Below, one piece after another: positions 1 to 5,220 of a stretch of DNA of 5,675 bases. Position 1 is the stretch's first letter, and each line of letters opens with the position of its first letter. The DNA is from Candidatus Proendomicrobium guianensium (GTDB lineage Bacteria > Elusimicrobiota > Endomicrobiia > Endomicrobiales > Endomicrobiaceae), in assembly GCA_009785775.1 (NCBI GenBank), contig WQVR01000069.1, positions 1 to 5,675 of the forward strand, in the 5' to 3' direction. Made by a program: the position numbers and the translations under genes. The notes beneath the pieces were generated by a model. The model saw only the letters and a program-made list of their open reading frames with translations. It had not been told where the DNA came from and did no database searches.

Positions 1-162
1 GCGATGTTTCGCGTGGAAATTGCAGGCGGACATACCGTGCTTGCCCATATTTGCGGCAAGATGAGAATGCACTACATAAAAATTTTGCCCGGTGACAAAG
101 TAAAATTAGAACTTTCCCCGTATGATTTAACAAGGGGAAGAATTACTTACAGAGAAAAGTAA
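1..162 (+). CDS. infA: Translation initiation factor IF-1, C-terminal part (5' end outside window)
   Basis: Frame 1 is open from the first base and gives 53 residues before TAA at 160-162. IF-1 is a small cytoplasmic OB-fold protein that binds the 30S A site during initiation. The visible part matches the conserved core and tail of the family: FRVE, GHTVLAHI-GKMRMHYIKILPGD, then the near-invariant ending LSPYDLTRGRITYR. IF-1 is usually about 72 residues, so roughly 19-20 N-terminal residues are missing upstream of the window; this is an edge truncation and not a damaged gene. It lies upstream of rpmJ and rpsM, the classical position between the spc and alpha ribosomal-protein operons. The next gene is 117 nt away, an unusually wide gap for this cluster. 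Confidence 0.97.
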   Translation, partial: AMFRVEIAGGHTVLAHICGKMRMHYIKILPGDKVKLELSPYDLTRGRITYREK

Positions 163-173
163 TAATTTAGCAC

Positions 174-192
174 ACACAGGGAGAACCCCTGT
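174..192 (+). other. Short hairpin in the infA-rpmJ spacer
   Basis: ACAGGG at 176-181 can pair with CCCTGT at 187-192 around a five-base loop, giving a 6-bp stem 13 nt after the infA stop codon. No T-run follows, so it is not a typical intrinsic terminator; an RNA-processing or attenuating role is possible but unproven. A competing pairing, AGAAC 182-186 with GTTCT 197-201, would exclude it. The 5' arm overlaps the first copy of the 10-mer ACACAGGGAG, which recurs upstream of rpmJ. Confidence 0.3.
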
Positions 193-209
193 TATAGTTC
201 TAATAGTAT

Positions 210-240
210 TTTACAACTTAGTCAACAAGAAAAATAAAAT
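210..240 (+). promoter_or_regulatory. Possible weak promoter upstream of rpmJ
   Basis: TTTACA at 210-215 matches the -35 consensus in five of six bases and TAAAAT at 235-240 matches the -10 in five of six. The 19-bp spacer is longer than the usual 17. The region is very AT-rich, so chance matches are likely. If real, transcription would begin near 247, about 33 nt before rpmJ. Confidence 0.22.
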
Positions 241-279
241 ACAGAAATAAATAGTAATATACACAGGGAGTAAGTAAAA

Positions 280-393
280 ATGAAAGTTCGTTCATCGGTT
301 AAGCCAATGTGCCAAAAGTGCAAAGTAATTAAGCGTAAAGGCGTCGTGCGCGTTTTGTGTTCAGACCCAAGGCATAAACAACGTCAGGGGTAA
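280..393 (+). CDS. rpmJ: 50S ribosomal protein L36
   Basis: A 37-residue ORF (ATG 280, TAA 391-393) encoding bL36, the smallest large-subunit protein, which binds 23S rRNA. It reads MKVRSSVKPMCQKCK, continues with a basic IKRKG stretch, and ends in the family's CSDPRHKQRQG tail. The zinc ribbon is complete: Cys11, Cys14, Cys27 and His32 (C-X2-C-X12-C-X4-H), so this is the zinc-binding form and not the cysteine-free paralog. The length is usual for bL36. The start is set by GGGAG at 266-270, nine bases upstream. It sits between infA and rpsM, its standard location in most bacteria. Confidence 0.97.
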   Translation: MKVRSSVKPMCQKCKVIKRKGVVRVLCSDPRHKQRQG

Positions 394-426
394 GAAAGGT
401 TTTTTGTGTTTACTTATTGGAATTAT

Positions 427-435
427 TGTGATAAT
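427..435 (+). promoter_or_regulatory. Candidate extended -10 promoter for the rpsM (alpha) operon
   Basis: TG at 427-428, one base, then GATAAT at 430-435 form an extended -10 element; the hexamer matches TATAAT in five of six bases. Upstream, TTTACT at 409-414 is a four-of-six -35 match with a short 15-bp spacer, tolerable for an extended -10 promoter. Predicted initiation is around 441-443, exactly where the paired leader sequence begins. This would give the alpha operon its own promoter just after rpmJ. The assignment rests on pattern only. Confidence 0.35.
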
Positions 436-440
436 ATTTA

Positions 441-489
441 AGGCTTAAAGCCTGTTAGGGTAAGACCCTTTAGGCATTTAACGGAGGAG
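441..489 (+). promoter_or_regulatory. Structured rpsM leader with alternative stems; candidate autoregulatory site
   Basis: Two RNA folds compete. Fold A pairs AGGCT 441-445 with AGCCT 449-453 (three-base loop). Fold B is larger: TTAAAGCCT 445-453 pairs with AGGC-A-TTTAA 472-481 (A476 bulged), and inside it AGGGT 457-461 pairs with ACCCT 465-469 around an AAG loop. Fold B ends one base before the rpsM Shine-Dalgarno GGAGGAG (483-489), so switching could change ribosome access. In E. coli, S4 represses this operon by binding a pseudoknot in the rpsM leader; I infer an analogous role here from position. The sequence does not show homology to that element. Confidence 0.4.
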
Positions 490-494
490 AAATA

Positions 495-881
495 ATGGCT
501 CGTGTGGCAGGCGTAGACTTACCAAAAAATAAAAGGTTAGATATAGCTTTAAGGTATATCTACGGGATAGGCCCGATAATTTCGATAGAAATTATCAAAG
601 AACTTGATTTAGACGCTACAAAAAGGGTTAAAGATTTAACCGAAGAAGAAGTAAACAGAATAAACAACCTTATCACAAAAAATCTTAAGGTTGAGGGCGA
701 CTTACGCCGTGAAATACAAGGAAATATTAAACGCCTTATAGATATAAACAGCTACCGCGGGCTTCGCCACAGGCGCAATCTTCCCGCACGCGGCCAACGT
801 ACAAAAACCAATGGCCGCACAAGGCGCGGTAAGCGTAAAACTGTGGGCGCAGGTAAAGCCCAAGCTCAAGGTAAAAGATAA
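495..881 (+). CDS. rpsM: 30S ribosomal protein S13
   Basis: A 128-residue uS13, a head protein of the small subunit that contacts the P-site tRNA and forms bridges to the 50S subunit. It opens with the family pattern ARVAGVDLPKNKRLDIAL-YIYGIG, has a helical middle (LTEEEVNRINNLI), and carries the S13 signature LRHRRNLPARGQRTKTN at residues 90-106, followed by a basic tail (RTRRGKRKTVGAGK) that in the family reaches toward tRNA. The length is slightly above the usual 118-125 because of a short Gln/Ala/Lys extension (AQAQGKR). The start is firm: GGAGGAG at 483-489 is the strongest ribosome-binding site in the window, five bases before ATG. It heads the S13-S11-S4-alpha-L17 block and is probably controlled through the leader at 441-481. 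Confidence 0.98.
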   Translation: MARVAGVDLPKNKRLDIALRYIYGIGPIISIEIIKELDLDATKRVKDLTEEEVNRINNLITKNLKVEGDLRREIQGNIKRLIDINSYRGLRHRRNLPARGQRTKTNGRTRRGKRKTVGAGKAQAQGKR

Positions 882-897
882 TAAATAATATGTAATA

Positions 898-921
898 TGC
901 GCGCCGCACCACCGGCACGTA
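898..921 (+). other. GC-rich hairpin between rpsM and rpsK
   Basis: In an otherwise AT-rich 69-nt spacer, 898-906 can pair with 913-921: core GCCG 903-906 with CGGC 913-916 around the loop CACCAC, then a C-A mismatch (902/917), then four more pairs including one G-U. The hairpin is followed by A-rich sequence and not a T-run, so it is unlikely to terminate transcription. It could be a processing site, a transcript stabiliser or a protein-binding site; no function can be assigned from sequence alone. Confidence 0.35.
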
Positions 922-950
922 AGAATTAAAAAAATTAAGTGAGGCTTTAA

Positions 951-1343
951 ATGGCAGACGAAAAGAAAGGGTCTAAATCTAAAAAAATAAAGTTTACGGG
1001 CACCGTAGCGCGGGCTTACATACAATCTTCTTTTAACAATACCATCGTTACTATTACCGACGAAAAAGGCAATACATTGGCATGGGGTTCTGCCGGCGGT
1101 AACGGTTTTAAAGGTACAAAAAAAGGCACTCCCTTTGCCGCTCAGATGACGGCTAATACGGTAGGAAGAAAAGTTTTTGAATACGGCGTAAAACAAGTTG
1201 CGGTTTTTGTAAACGGCCCCGGGCCGGGCCGCGAAACCGCTATAAGAGGTTTGCAGGCAGCAGGTATTATGGTTACGGTAATTAAAGATATTACGCCTGT
1301 GCCGCATAACGGTTGCCGTCCGCCAAAACCCAGAAGAGTTTAG
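951..1343 (+). CDS. rpsK: 30S ribosomal protein S11
   Basis: A 130-residue uS11, a small-subunit platform protein near the E site that contacts 16S rRNA and helps mRNA exit. After a lysine-rich N-terminus (residues 2-14) it shows the family landmarks in order: FNNTIVTITDEKGN, GSAGGNGFKGTKKGTPFAAQ, the glycine loop NGPGPGRETAIRGLQAAG, and the ending ITPVPHNGCRPPKPRRV. The Asn-Gly in PHNGC (N120-G121) corresponds to the position reported as isoaspartate in E. coli S11. The length is typical. GAGG at 941-944 lies six bases before ATG 951. It follows rpsM by 69 nt and is cotranscribed by context. The high-GC patch around 1214-1234 encodes the glycine/proline loop and is explained by coding. Confidence 0.98.
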   Translation: MADEKKGSKSKKIKFTGTVARAYIQSSFNNTIVTITDEKGNTLAWGSAGGNGFKGTKKGTPFAAQMTANTVGRKVFEYGVKQVAVFVNGPGPGRETAIRGLQAAGIMVTVIKDITPVPHNGCRPPKPRRV

Positions 1344-1361
1344 TTTTTAATTTCAGATAAC

Positions 1362-1381
1362 GGCGGGTTTTAGCCCTCGCC
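1362..1381 (+). other. Bulged hairpin in the rpsK-rpsD spacer
   Basis: GGCG 1362-1365 pairs with CGCC 1378-1381, then T1377 bulges and GG 1366-1367 pairs with CC 1375-1376 around a seven-base loop. It begins 18 nt after the rpsK stop. No T-run follows, so it is not a convincing terminator. Lying upstream of rpsD, it might take part in S4-dependent control or RNA processing, but this is positional inference only. Confidence 0.28.
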
Positions 1382-1403
1382 AGAGTTTAAAATTAAAAGT
1401 TAA

Positions 1404-1409
1404 TATAAT
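1404..1409 (+). promoter_or_regulatory. Perfect -10 hexamer upstream of rpsD, without a clear -35
   Basis: TATAAT at 1404-1409 is an exact -10 match 27 nt before the rpsD start codon. The expected -35 position (1381-1386, CAGAGT) is poor and there is no extended -10 TG. In a spacer this AT-rich a chance match is likely. It is listed as a possible internal promoter that would uncouple rpsD, rpoA and rplQ from rpsM and rpsK. Confidence 0.2.
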
Positions 1410-1436
1410 AGTAATTACTTTACAGGAGTTTATAAG

Positions 1437-2066
1437 ATGTCACGATATTTAGGGTCAGCATGCAAGTTGTGCCGCAGGGAAAAAGAAAAACTTTTTTTGA
1501 AAGGCGAAAAATGTTCGTCTAACTGCACTATGGACAAAAAACGCGGTAAAAACCCTCCGGGTCAACATGGTACAATAAAAAGTAAAATGTCAGACTACGG
1601 CAAACATTTAAGAGAAAAACAAAAAGCGCGCCGTATTTACGGCTTAACGGAAGAGCAATTCCGCCATCACTACGACGAAGCAAATAAAATAAAAAAAGGT
1701 ATCACCGGCGAAAATTTTTTAAGAATATTAGAACTTAGGCTGGACAATGTTGTTTACCGCGCGGGGCTGGCGGCAAGCCGCAAACAAGCCCGCCAAATGG
1801 TAAACCACGGCAACGTAGTTGTAGACGGTAAAAAAACTACGGTTCCCCGTTATAAGGTTGCTGTCGGCAGCAAAATTACCGTAGGCGAAAAGTACAAAGC
1901 AAGCCCTACGTTAAAAAAACTGCTTGAGCGCACAAGCTCGCAAACGCCGTCTTGGATAAGTTTTGACAAAAATGCCGCTTCCTGCACGCTTGTAAGCGAA
2001 CCTTTAGCCGGCGAATTTTCGCACCCCATAGACAGCCAGCTGATAGTTGAATATTATTCGAAATAA
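1437..2066 (+). CDS. rpsD: 30S ribosomal protein S4, zinc-binding form
   Basis: A 209-residue uS4, a primary 16S rRNA-binding and assembly-nucleating protein of the 30S subunit. The N-terminal zinc knuckle has Cys9, Cys12, Cys26 and Cys30, closely resembling the Thermus S4 zinc site but with three rather than four residues between the last two cysteines. Next come PPGQHG, the LREKQKARRIYGLTEEQF helix, and an S4 RNA-binding domain from about residue 101 (RLDNVVYRAGLAASRKQARQMV) to about 165. The ending QLIVEYYSK is the usual S4 C-terminus. AGGAG at 1424-1428 lies eight bases before ATG. In E. coli S4 is the repressor of the alpha operon, so its gene inside the same block and the structured rpsM leader make feedback control plausible here. 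Confidence 0.98.
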   Translation: MSRYLGSACKLCRREKEKLFLKGEKCSSNCTMDKKRGKNPPGQHGTIKSKMSDYGKHLREKQKARRIYGLTEEQFRHHYDEANKIKKGITGENFLRILELRLDNVVYRAGLAASRKQARQMVNHGNVVVDGKKTTVPRYKVAVGSKITVGEKYKASPTLKKLLERTSSQTPSWISFDKNAASCTLVSEPLAGEFSHPIDSQLIVEYYSK

Positions 2067-2094
2067 TAACATAATAACTTAAGAGGTTATATAA

Positions 2095-3072
2095 ATGAAG
2101 ACGCCAGATTTAGAAAAGTTACGCAGGCTTACGGCAGACGAAAAAACTCAAAACGAGTTTTACGGCTGTTTCACGGCAGAACCTTTCGAGCGCGGCTATG
2201 GTCACACCATAGGCAACTCGTTGCGCAGAATACTGCTTTCAAGCCTTGAGGGTGCGGCAATTACTTCAATGAAAGTTGCCGGAGCCTTACACGAATTTGC
2301 CGTGCTTAAAGGCGTAAAAGAAGACGTAGCCCAAATAGTGCTTAACGTGAAAAAAATAAGAGTTAAAATGCACTCGGAAGGCCCTGAAAAACTTTACTTG
2401 AAAGTTAAAAAAGCAGGCAAAATTACCGCCAAAGATATTGAAAAAAATGCTTCGGTTAAAATTTTAAATCCTGAAGCCGAAATAGCAAACTTAGACGCAG
2501 GCGCAAGCCTTGAAATAGAATTTGAAGTGCGCAAAGGGCACGGCTATGTTGTTGCCGACGAAATTAAAAATGCCGGTAAATATTCCGTGGGCACTATAGC
2601 TTTAGACGCTTTATTTTCGCCCGTGTCAAAAGTAAACTACGAAGTTGAAAATACCCGCGTAGAGCAAATAATGAACTACGACAAACTTATAATGGAAATC
2701 TGGACGGACGGCTCTTTGTCGCCTAAAGACGCGTTGGCCGAATCTGCCAAAATTTTAAAAAACAGCTTAAACATATTTACGGGCGCTATGCCTAATGCCT
2801 GCGCAGAAGAAGAAGTTGCCGCAGAACCTTCCGGCGAAGACGTAAAACTTGCAGAACTTTTAGACCAACCATTAAGCATTTTAGACTTGTCTACAAGAAG
2901 TTCTAACAGCTTAAAAAACGAAGGGCTTGAAACCATAAGAGATTTAATAAAATTCACCGAAGAAGACGCAATGCAATTTTCCAATTTCGGAAAACGCTCA
3001 CTCGACGAAATAGTTGAAAAACTTTCAGAACTCGGACTTTCTTTGGCTGGCAGTAAAGGAGAAGCAGAATGA
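2095..3072 (+). CDS. rpoA: DNA-directed RNA polymerase subunit alpha
   Basis: A 325-residue alpha subunit; its dimer nucleates RNA polymerase assembly, and its C-terminal domain binds UP elements and activators. The N-terminal domain (about 20-230) has AEPFERGYGHTIGNSLRRIL, including the R44-R45 pair of the assembly surface, then SSLEGAAITSMKV and LHEF---KGVKEDV. An acidic, alanine-rich linker (about 235-253) joins a complete C-terminal domain (about 255-318) with R268 and N271 in RSSNSLK and the NFGKRSLDEI helix-hairpin-helix (297-306), matching the DNA-contacting residues of E. coli alpha. The length is usual. AGAGG at 2082-2086 is eight bases before ATG; rpsD ends 28 nt upstream. Its last bases overlap the rplQ start by ATGA and it carries the rplQ ribosome-binding site. 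Confidence 0.98.
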   Translation: MKTPDLEKLRRLTADEKTQNEFYGCFTAEPFERGYGHTIGNSLRRILLSSLEGAAITSMKVAGALHEFAVLKGVKEDVAQIVLNVKKIRVKMHSEGPEKLYLKVKKAGKITAKDIEKNASVKILNPEAEIANLDAGASLEIEFEVRKGHGYVVADEIKNAGKYSVGTIALDALFSPVSKVNYEVENTRVEQIMNYDKLIMEIWTDGSLSPKDALAESAKILKNSLNIFTGAMPNACAEEEVAAEPSGEDVKLAELLDQPLSILDLSTRSSNSLKNEGLETIRDLIKFTEEDAMQFSNFGKRSLDEIVEKLSELGLSLAGSKGEAE

Positions 3073-3422
3073 TAAAAAATACAGGCGGTAGAAAACTTTC
3101 GGTTACGGGTTCCCATAAAAAAGCCATGATGCGCAATATGGCGACGGAACTTTTCTTGCACGAAAAAATTACAACAACCCTGCCTAAAGCAAAAGAACTT
3201 GTAAAATTTGCAGAAAGGCTTGTAACAAAATCAAAACCGGCAGACCTTGCCGCTATAAGGGCAATAAACGCCGAAATTAAAAACAAAGAAGTTGTAAAAA
3301 AAATATTCGACGTTATTTCGCCGCGCTATAAAGAACGTCCCGGCGGTTATACAAAAATTTTAAAATTAGGTGTTCGCCGCGGCGACAGCGCGCAAATGGC
3401 AGTCGTTAAACTTGTAGTATAG
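3069..3422 (+). CDS. rplQ: 50S ribosomal protein L17
   Basis: A 117-residue bL17, a large-subunit protein near the exit-tunnel side. Recognised by SHKKAMMRNMATELFLHEKI, TTLPKAKELVKFAERLVT, KEVVKKIFDVISPRY and the ending GGYTKILKLGVRRGDSAQMA-V-LV. Most L17 proteins begin with an MRH motif; here the start is MIKNTGGRKLSVTGSH, so the extreme N-terminus departs from the common pattern while the rest is typical. The start overlaps the rpoA stop (ATGA, 3069-3072), and AGGAG at 3057-3061 within rpoA is seven bases upstream, which supports this start and suggests translational coupling. The length is close to the short forms of the family (116-127). Confidence 0.97.
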   Translation: MIKNTGGRKLSVTGSHKKAMMRNMATELFLHEKITTTLPKAKELVKFAERLVTKSKPADLAAIRAINAEIKNKEVVKKIFDVISPRYKERPGGYTKILKLGVRRGDSAQMAVVKLVV

Positions 3423-3432
3423 GATAAAACTA

Positions 3433-4470
3433 ATGTTTAACTATTTGTTCGGTTTGTTTTCTAACGACATGGGCATGGACTTAGGCACGGCTTCGGTTTT
3501 GGTTTATGTTAAAGACCGCAACATTGTTTTGCGCGAGCCGTCTGTTGTAGCCATGGATAAAGACACCAACCAAATTCTGGCTATAGGCGCAGAAGCAAAA
3601 AGAATGTTAGGCAAAACGCCGGCAAATATCATAGCCGTACGCCCGCTTCGTAACGGCGTAATAGCAAACTTTGAAGCTACCGAACGTATGGTTCGTTACT
3701 TTATAACTAAAGTACACAACAGAAAAAGTTTGCTTCATCCGCGTCTTGTAATTGGCGTGCCGTCGGGCATTACCGAGGTAGAACGCCGCGCGGTGCGTGA
3801 ATCGGCAGAGCAGGCCGGCGCGCGTGAGGTATATTTAATTGAAGAACCTATGGCGGCAGCTATTGGCGCCGGTATTCCGATACAAGAGCCTGAAGGCAAT
3901 ATGGTAGTAGACATCGGCGGCGGTACAACTGAAGTTGCCGTGATATCGCTTGGCGGTATGGTTGTTGCAAAATCGCTTGGCGTTGCGGGTGATGAAATAG
4001 ACGAAGCTATAGTGCAGTATTTCAGAAGAAAATATAATCTGCTTATAGGCGAAAATATGGCAGAAGATGTTAAAATAAAAATAGGTTCGGTGTTTCAACT
4101 TGCCGAAGAACTTACAATGGAAGTTAAAGGCCGCGACCAAGTAACCGGACTTCCCCGTACAATAAAAGTTACCTCTGAAGAAATACGTTCAGCCGTGTCA
4201 GATCCTGTGAAAAGTATTATAGAAGTTATAAAAAATACGCTTGAAGAAACCCCCGCTGAAATTGCCGCAGATTTAGTAGACAGGGGCATAGTTCTTGCCG
4301 GCGGAGGGGCGCTCCTTAGAGGGTTGCCTGAACTTTTAGCACAAGAAACAGAACTTCCAATAACAGTAGCCGACGAACCTATTACCTGCGTTGCCCGCGG
4401 TACGGGCATGTATATGGAAGAGCTAGACAATATGAAAGCGGCTAAAAAGAGAAAAGGCATAGTCAGATAG
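3433..4470 (+). CDS. mreB: Rod shape-determining protein MreB (bacterial actin)
   Basis: A 345-residue actin-fold ATPase whose membrane-bound filaments direct the elongation peptidoglycan machinery. The N-terminus MFNYLFGLFS is a hydrophobic, probably membrane-binding amphipathic helix as in Gram-negative MreB. ATPase motifs are in order: phosphate-1 D16-LGTAS (most MreBs have DLGTAN), LIEEPMAAAIGAG (135-147), phosphate-2 D160-IGGGTTE, and the adenosine motif AGGGALLRGL (289-298). Length and ending (GTGMYMEELD plus a basic tail) fit MreB rather than FtsA or DnaK. AGGA at 3421-3424 overlaps the rplQ stop and lies eight bases before ATG; with a 10-nt gap this implies cotranscription with the ribosomal genes. 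The usual downstream partner mreC is not next; a cyclophilin gene is. Confidence 0.96.
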   Translation: MFNYLFGLFSNDMGMDLGTASVLVYVKDRNIVLREPSVVAMDKDTNQILAIGAEAKRMLGKTPANIIAVRPLRNGVIANFEATERMVRYFITKVHNRKSLLHPRLVIGVPSGITEVERRAVRESAEQAGAREVYLIEEPMAAAIGAGIPIQEPEGNMVVDIGGGTTEVAVISLGGMVVAKSLGVAGDEIDEAIVQYFRRKYNLLIGENMAEDVKIKIGSVFQLAEELTMEVKGRDQVTGLPRTIKVTSEEIRSAVSDPVKSIIEVIKNTLEETPAEIAADLVDRGIVLAGGGALLRGLPELLAQETELPITVADEPITCVARGTGMYMEELDNMKAAKKRKGIVR

Positions 4471-4515
4471 TTTTGCTTTGTAAAATACCTTACCGTAAAT
4501 AATTTAACAATAACA

Positions 4516-5220
4516 ATGAAAAAAATAACAATATTTTTAGTTTTAATTGCTGCGGTGTTTGCGGCATGCACCAGCCGCGTAGTAGAACCTAATGTTGTAG
4601 TAAGGACAGGCGGCGGACAGCCTGTCGCGGATGATTTTGTAATTCCTGAAAGAAGGGAACGCAGGCCTTCCATTACTTTTGTTGACGGGCAACCCGTTGT
4701 TCCAACCCCTACGCCACCCACAGTACAAATACAGGAGAATCAAAGAATGAACGCTGTAATTGAAACGTCTTTAGGAACAATCAAGGTTGAACTCTACCCT
4801 GACCTTGCCCCAAAAACCGTACAAAACTTTGTAAGCCTTGCCGACGGTACAAGAACCGGCGCAAGGTTTTATGACGGCTTAACATTTCACAGAGTTATAC
4901 CTGACTTTATGATACAAGCTGGTTGCCCGCATGGAACAGGTACAGGCGGCCCCGGATATCAATTTGAATGTGAAATTGTACCGAGTTTGCGTTTTTCAGA
5001 AGCCGGTATTTTAGCAATGGCAAATGCAGGGCCTAATACTAATGGTTCACAGTTTTTTATTACTGTTGCCCCAACGCCATGGCTTAACGGCAGGCACACA
5101 ATTTTCGGGCGCGTTACCGAAGGTATGGATATTGTAAACAAAATAGCCGCTGTTGAAAGGGACAGGTCTGACAGGCCGCGTACGCCCGTAGTAATTAAAA
5201 CAGTAAATATTGAAAGTTAA
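4516..5220 (+). CDS. Cyclophilin-type peptidyl-prolyl isomerase with lipoprotein-like N-terminus; possible second start at 4747
   Basis: A 234-residue protein predicted to catalyse cis-trans isomerisation of X-Pro bonds. Residues 1-17 form a short signal (MKK, then a hydrophobic stretch) ending VFAAC, so Cys18 is a likely lipidation site, though Phe at -3 is not the preferred lipobox residue. Residues 18-77 are a proline-rich linker with PTPTPP. The cyclophilin domain (78-234) has FHRVIPDFMIQAG with R126, F131 and Q134, then GSQFFI (Q179, F181) and W189, H194; these correspond to the catalytic and ligand pocket of human CypA (R55, F60, Q63, Q111, F113, W121, H126), so it looks active. ATG 4516 has no Shine-Dalgarno, whereas in-frame ATG 4747 has AGGAG at 4733-4737 and would give a 157-residue cytoplasmic cyclophilin. 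Both forms may be made. It lies 45 nt after mreB, with no terminator seen. Confidence 0.92.
   Translation: MKKITIFLVLIAAVFAACTSRVVEPNVVVRTGGGQPVADDFVIPERRERRPSITFVDGQPVVPTPTPPTVQIQENQRMNAVIETSLGTIKVELYPDLAPKTVQNFVSLADGTRTGARFYDGLTFHRVIPDFMIQAGCPHGTGTGGPGYQFECEIVPSLRFSEAGILAMANAGPNTNGSQFFITVAPTPWLNGRHTIFGRVTEGMDIVNKIAAVERDRSDRPRTPVVIKTVNIES
4733..4749 (+). promoter_or_regulatory. Internal Shine-Dalgarno and start codon within the cyclophilin gene
   Basis: AGGAG (4733-4737) lies nine bases upstream of an in-frame ATG at 4747, and the protein from that ATG (MNAVIETSLGTIKVELYP) starts exactly where stand-alone bacterial cyclophilins begin. The upstream ATG at 4516 has no recognisable ribosome-binding site. 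This suggests a short cytoplasmic product, either alone or together with the lipoprotein form. Confidence 0.55.

Larger units (their letters stand above)
174..270 (+). repeat. Direct repeat of a 10-mer, copies at 174-183 and 261-270
   Basis: ACACAGGGAG occurs twice in the 117-nt infA-rpmJ spacer. The second copy supplies the Shine-Dalgarno core GGGAG (266-270) nine bases before the rpmJ start. The first copy is not followed by a usable start codon. This could be a partial duplication of a ribosome-binding region or chance; ten identical bases is short evidence. Confidence 0.3.

Noticed and set aside
400..405. T-run after rpmJ as an intrinsic terminator
   Set aside because: No stable stem precedes the six T residues.
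1214..1234. Very GC-rich, partly palindromic patch in rpsK
   Set aside because: It encodes the conserved S11 loop NGPGPGRE; glycine, proline and arginine codons explain the composition.
702..1307. Long minus-strand ORF (201 codons) opposite rpsM/rpsK
   Set aside because: It lies opposite two unmistakable ribosomal-protein genes, has no recognisable domain, and spans their spacer only because the antisense frame happens to be open.
2676..3286. Two overlapping minus-strand ORFs opposite rpoA/rplQ
   Set aside because: They are shadows of alpha and L17 coding sequence with no domain features.
4473..4501. Promoter upstream of the cyclophilin (TTGCTT 4473-4478, TAAAAT 4481-4486, TAAATA 4496-4501)
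   Set aside because: The hexamers do not combine into one well-spaced promoter: TAAAAT has no -35 at the right distance, and the properly spaced TAAATA is a poor -10.
4471..4515. Terminator after mreB
   Set aside because: The 45-nt AT-rich spacer contains no convincing inverted repeat followed by T residues.
4095..4721. Minus-strand ORF (208 codons) opposite mreB and the cyclophilin start
   Set aside because: It is antisense to well-supported genes and its low-complexity Ser/Thr/Val composition reflects the reverse of their codons; no ribosome-binding site or family match was seen.
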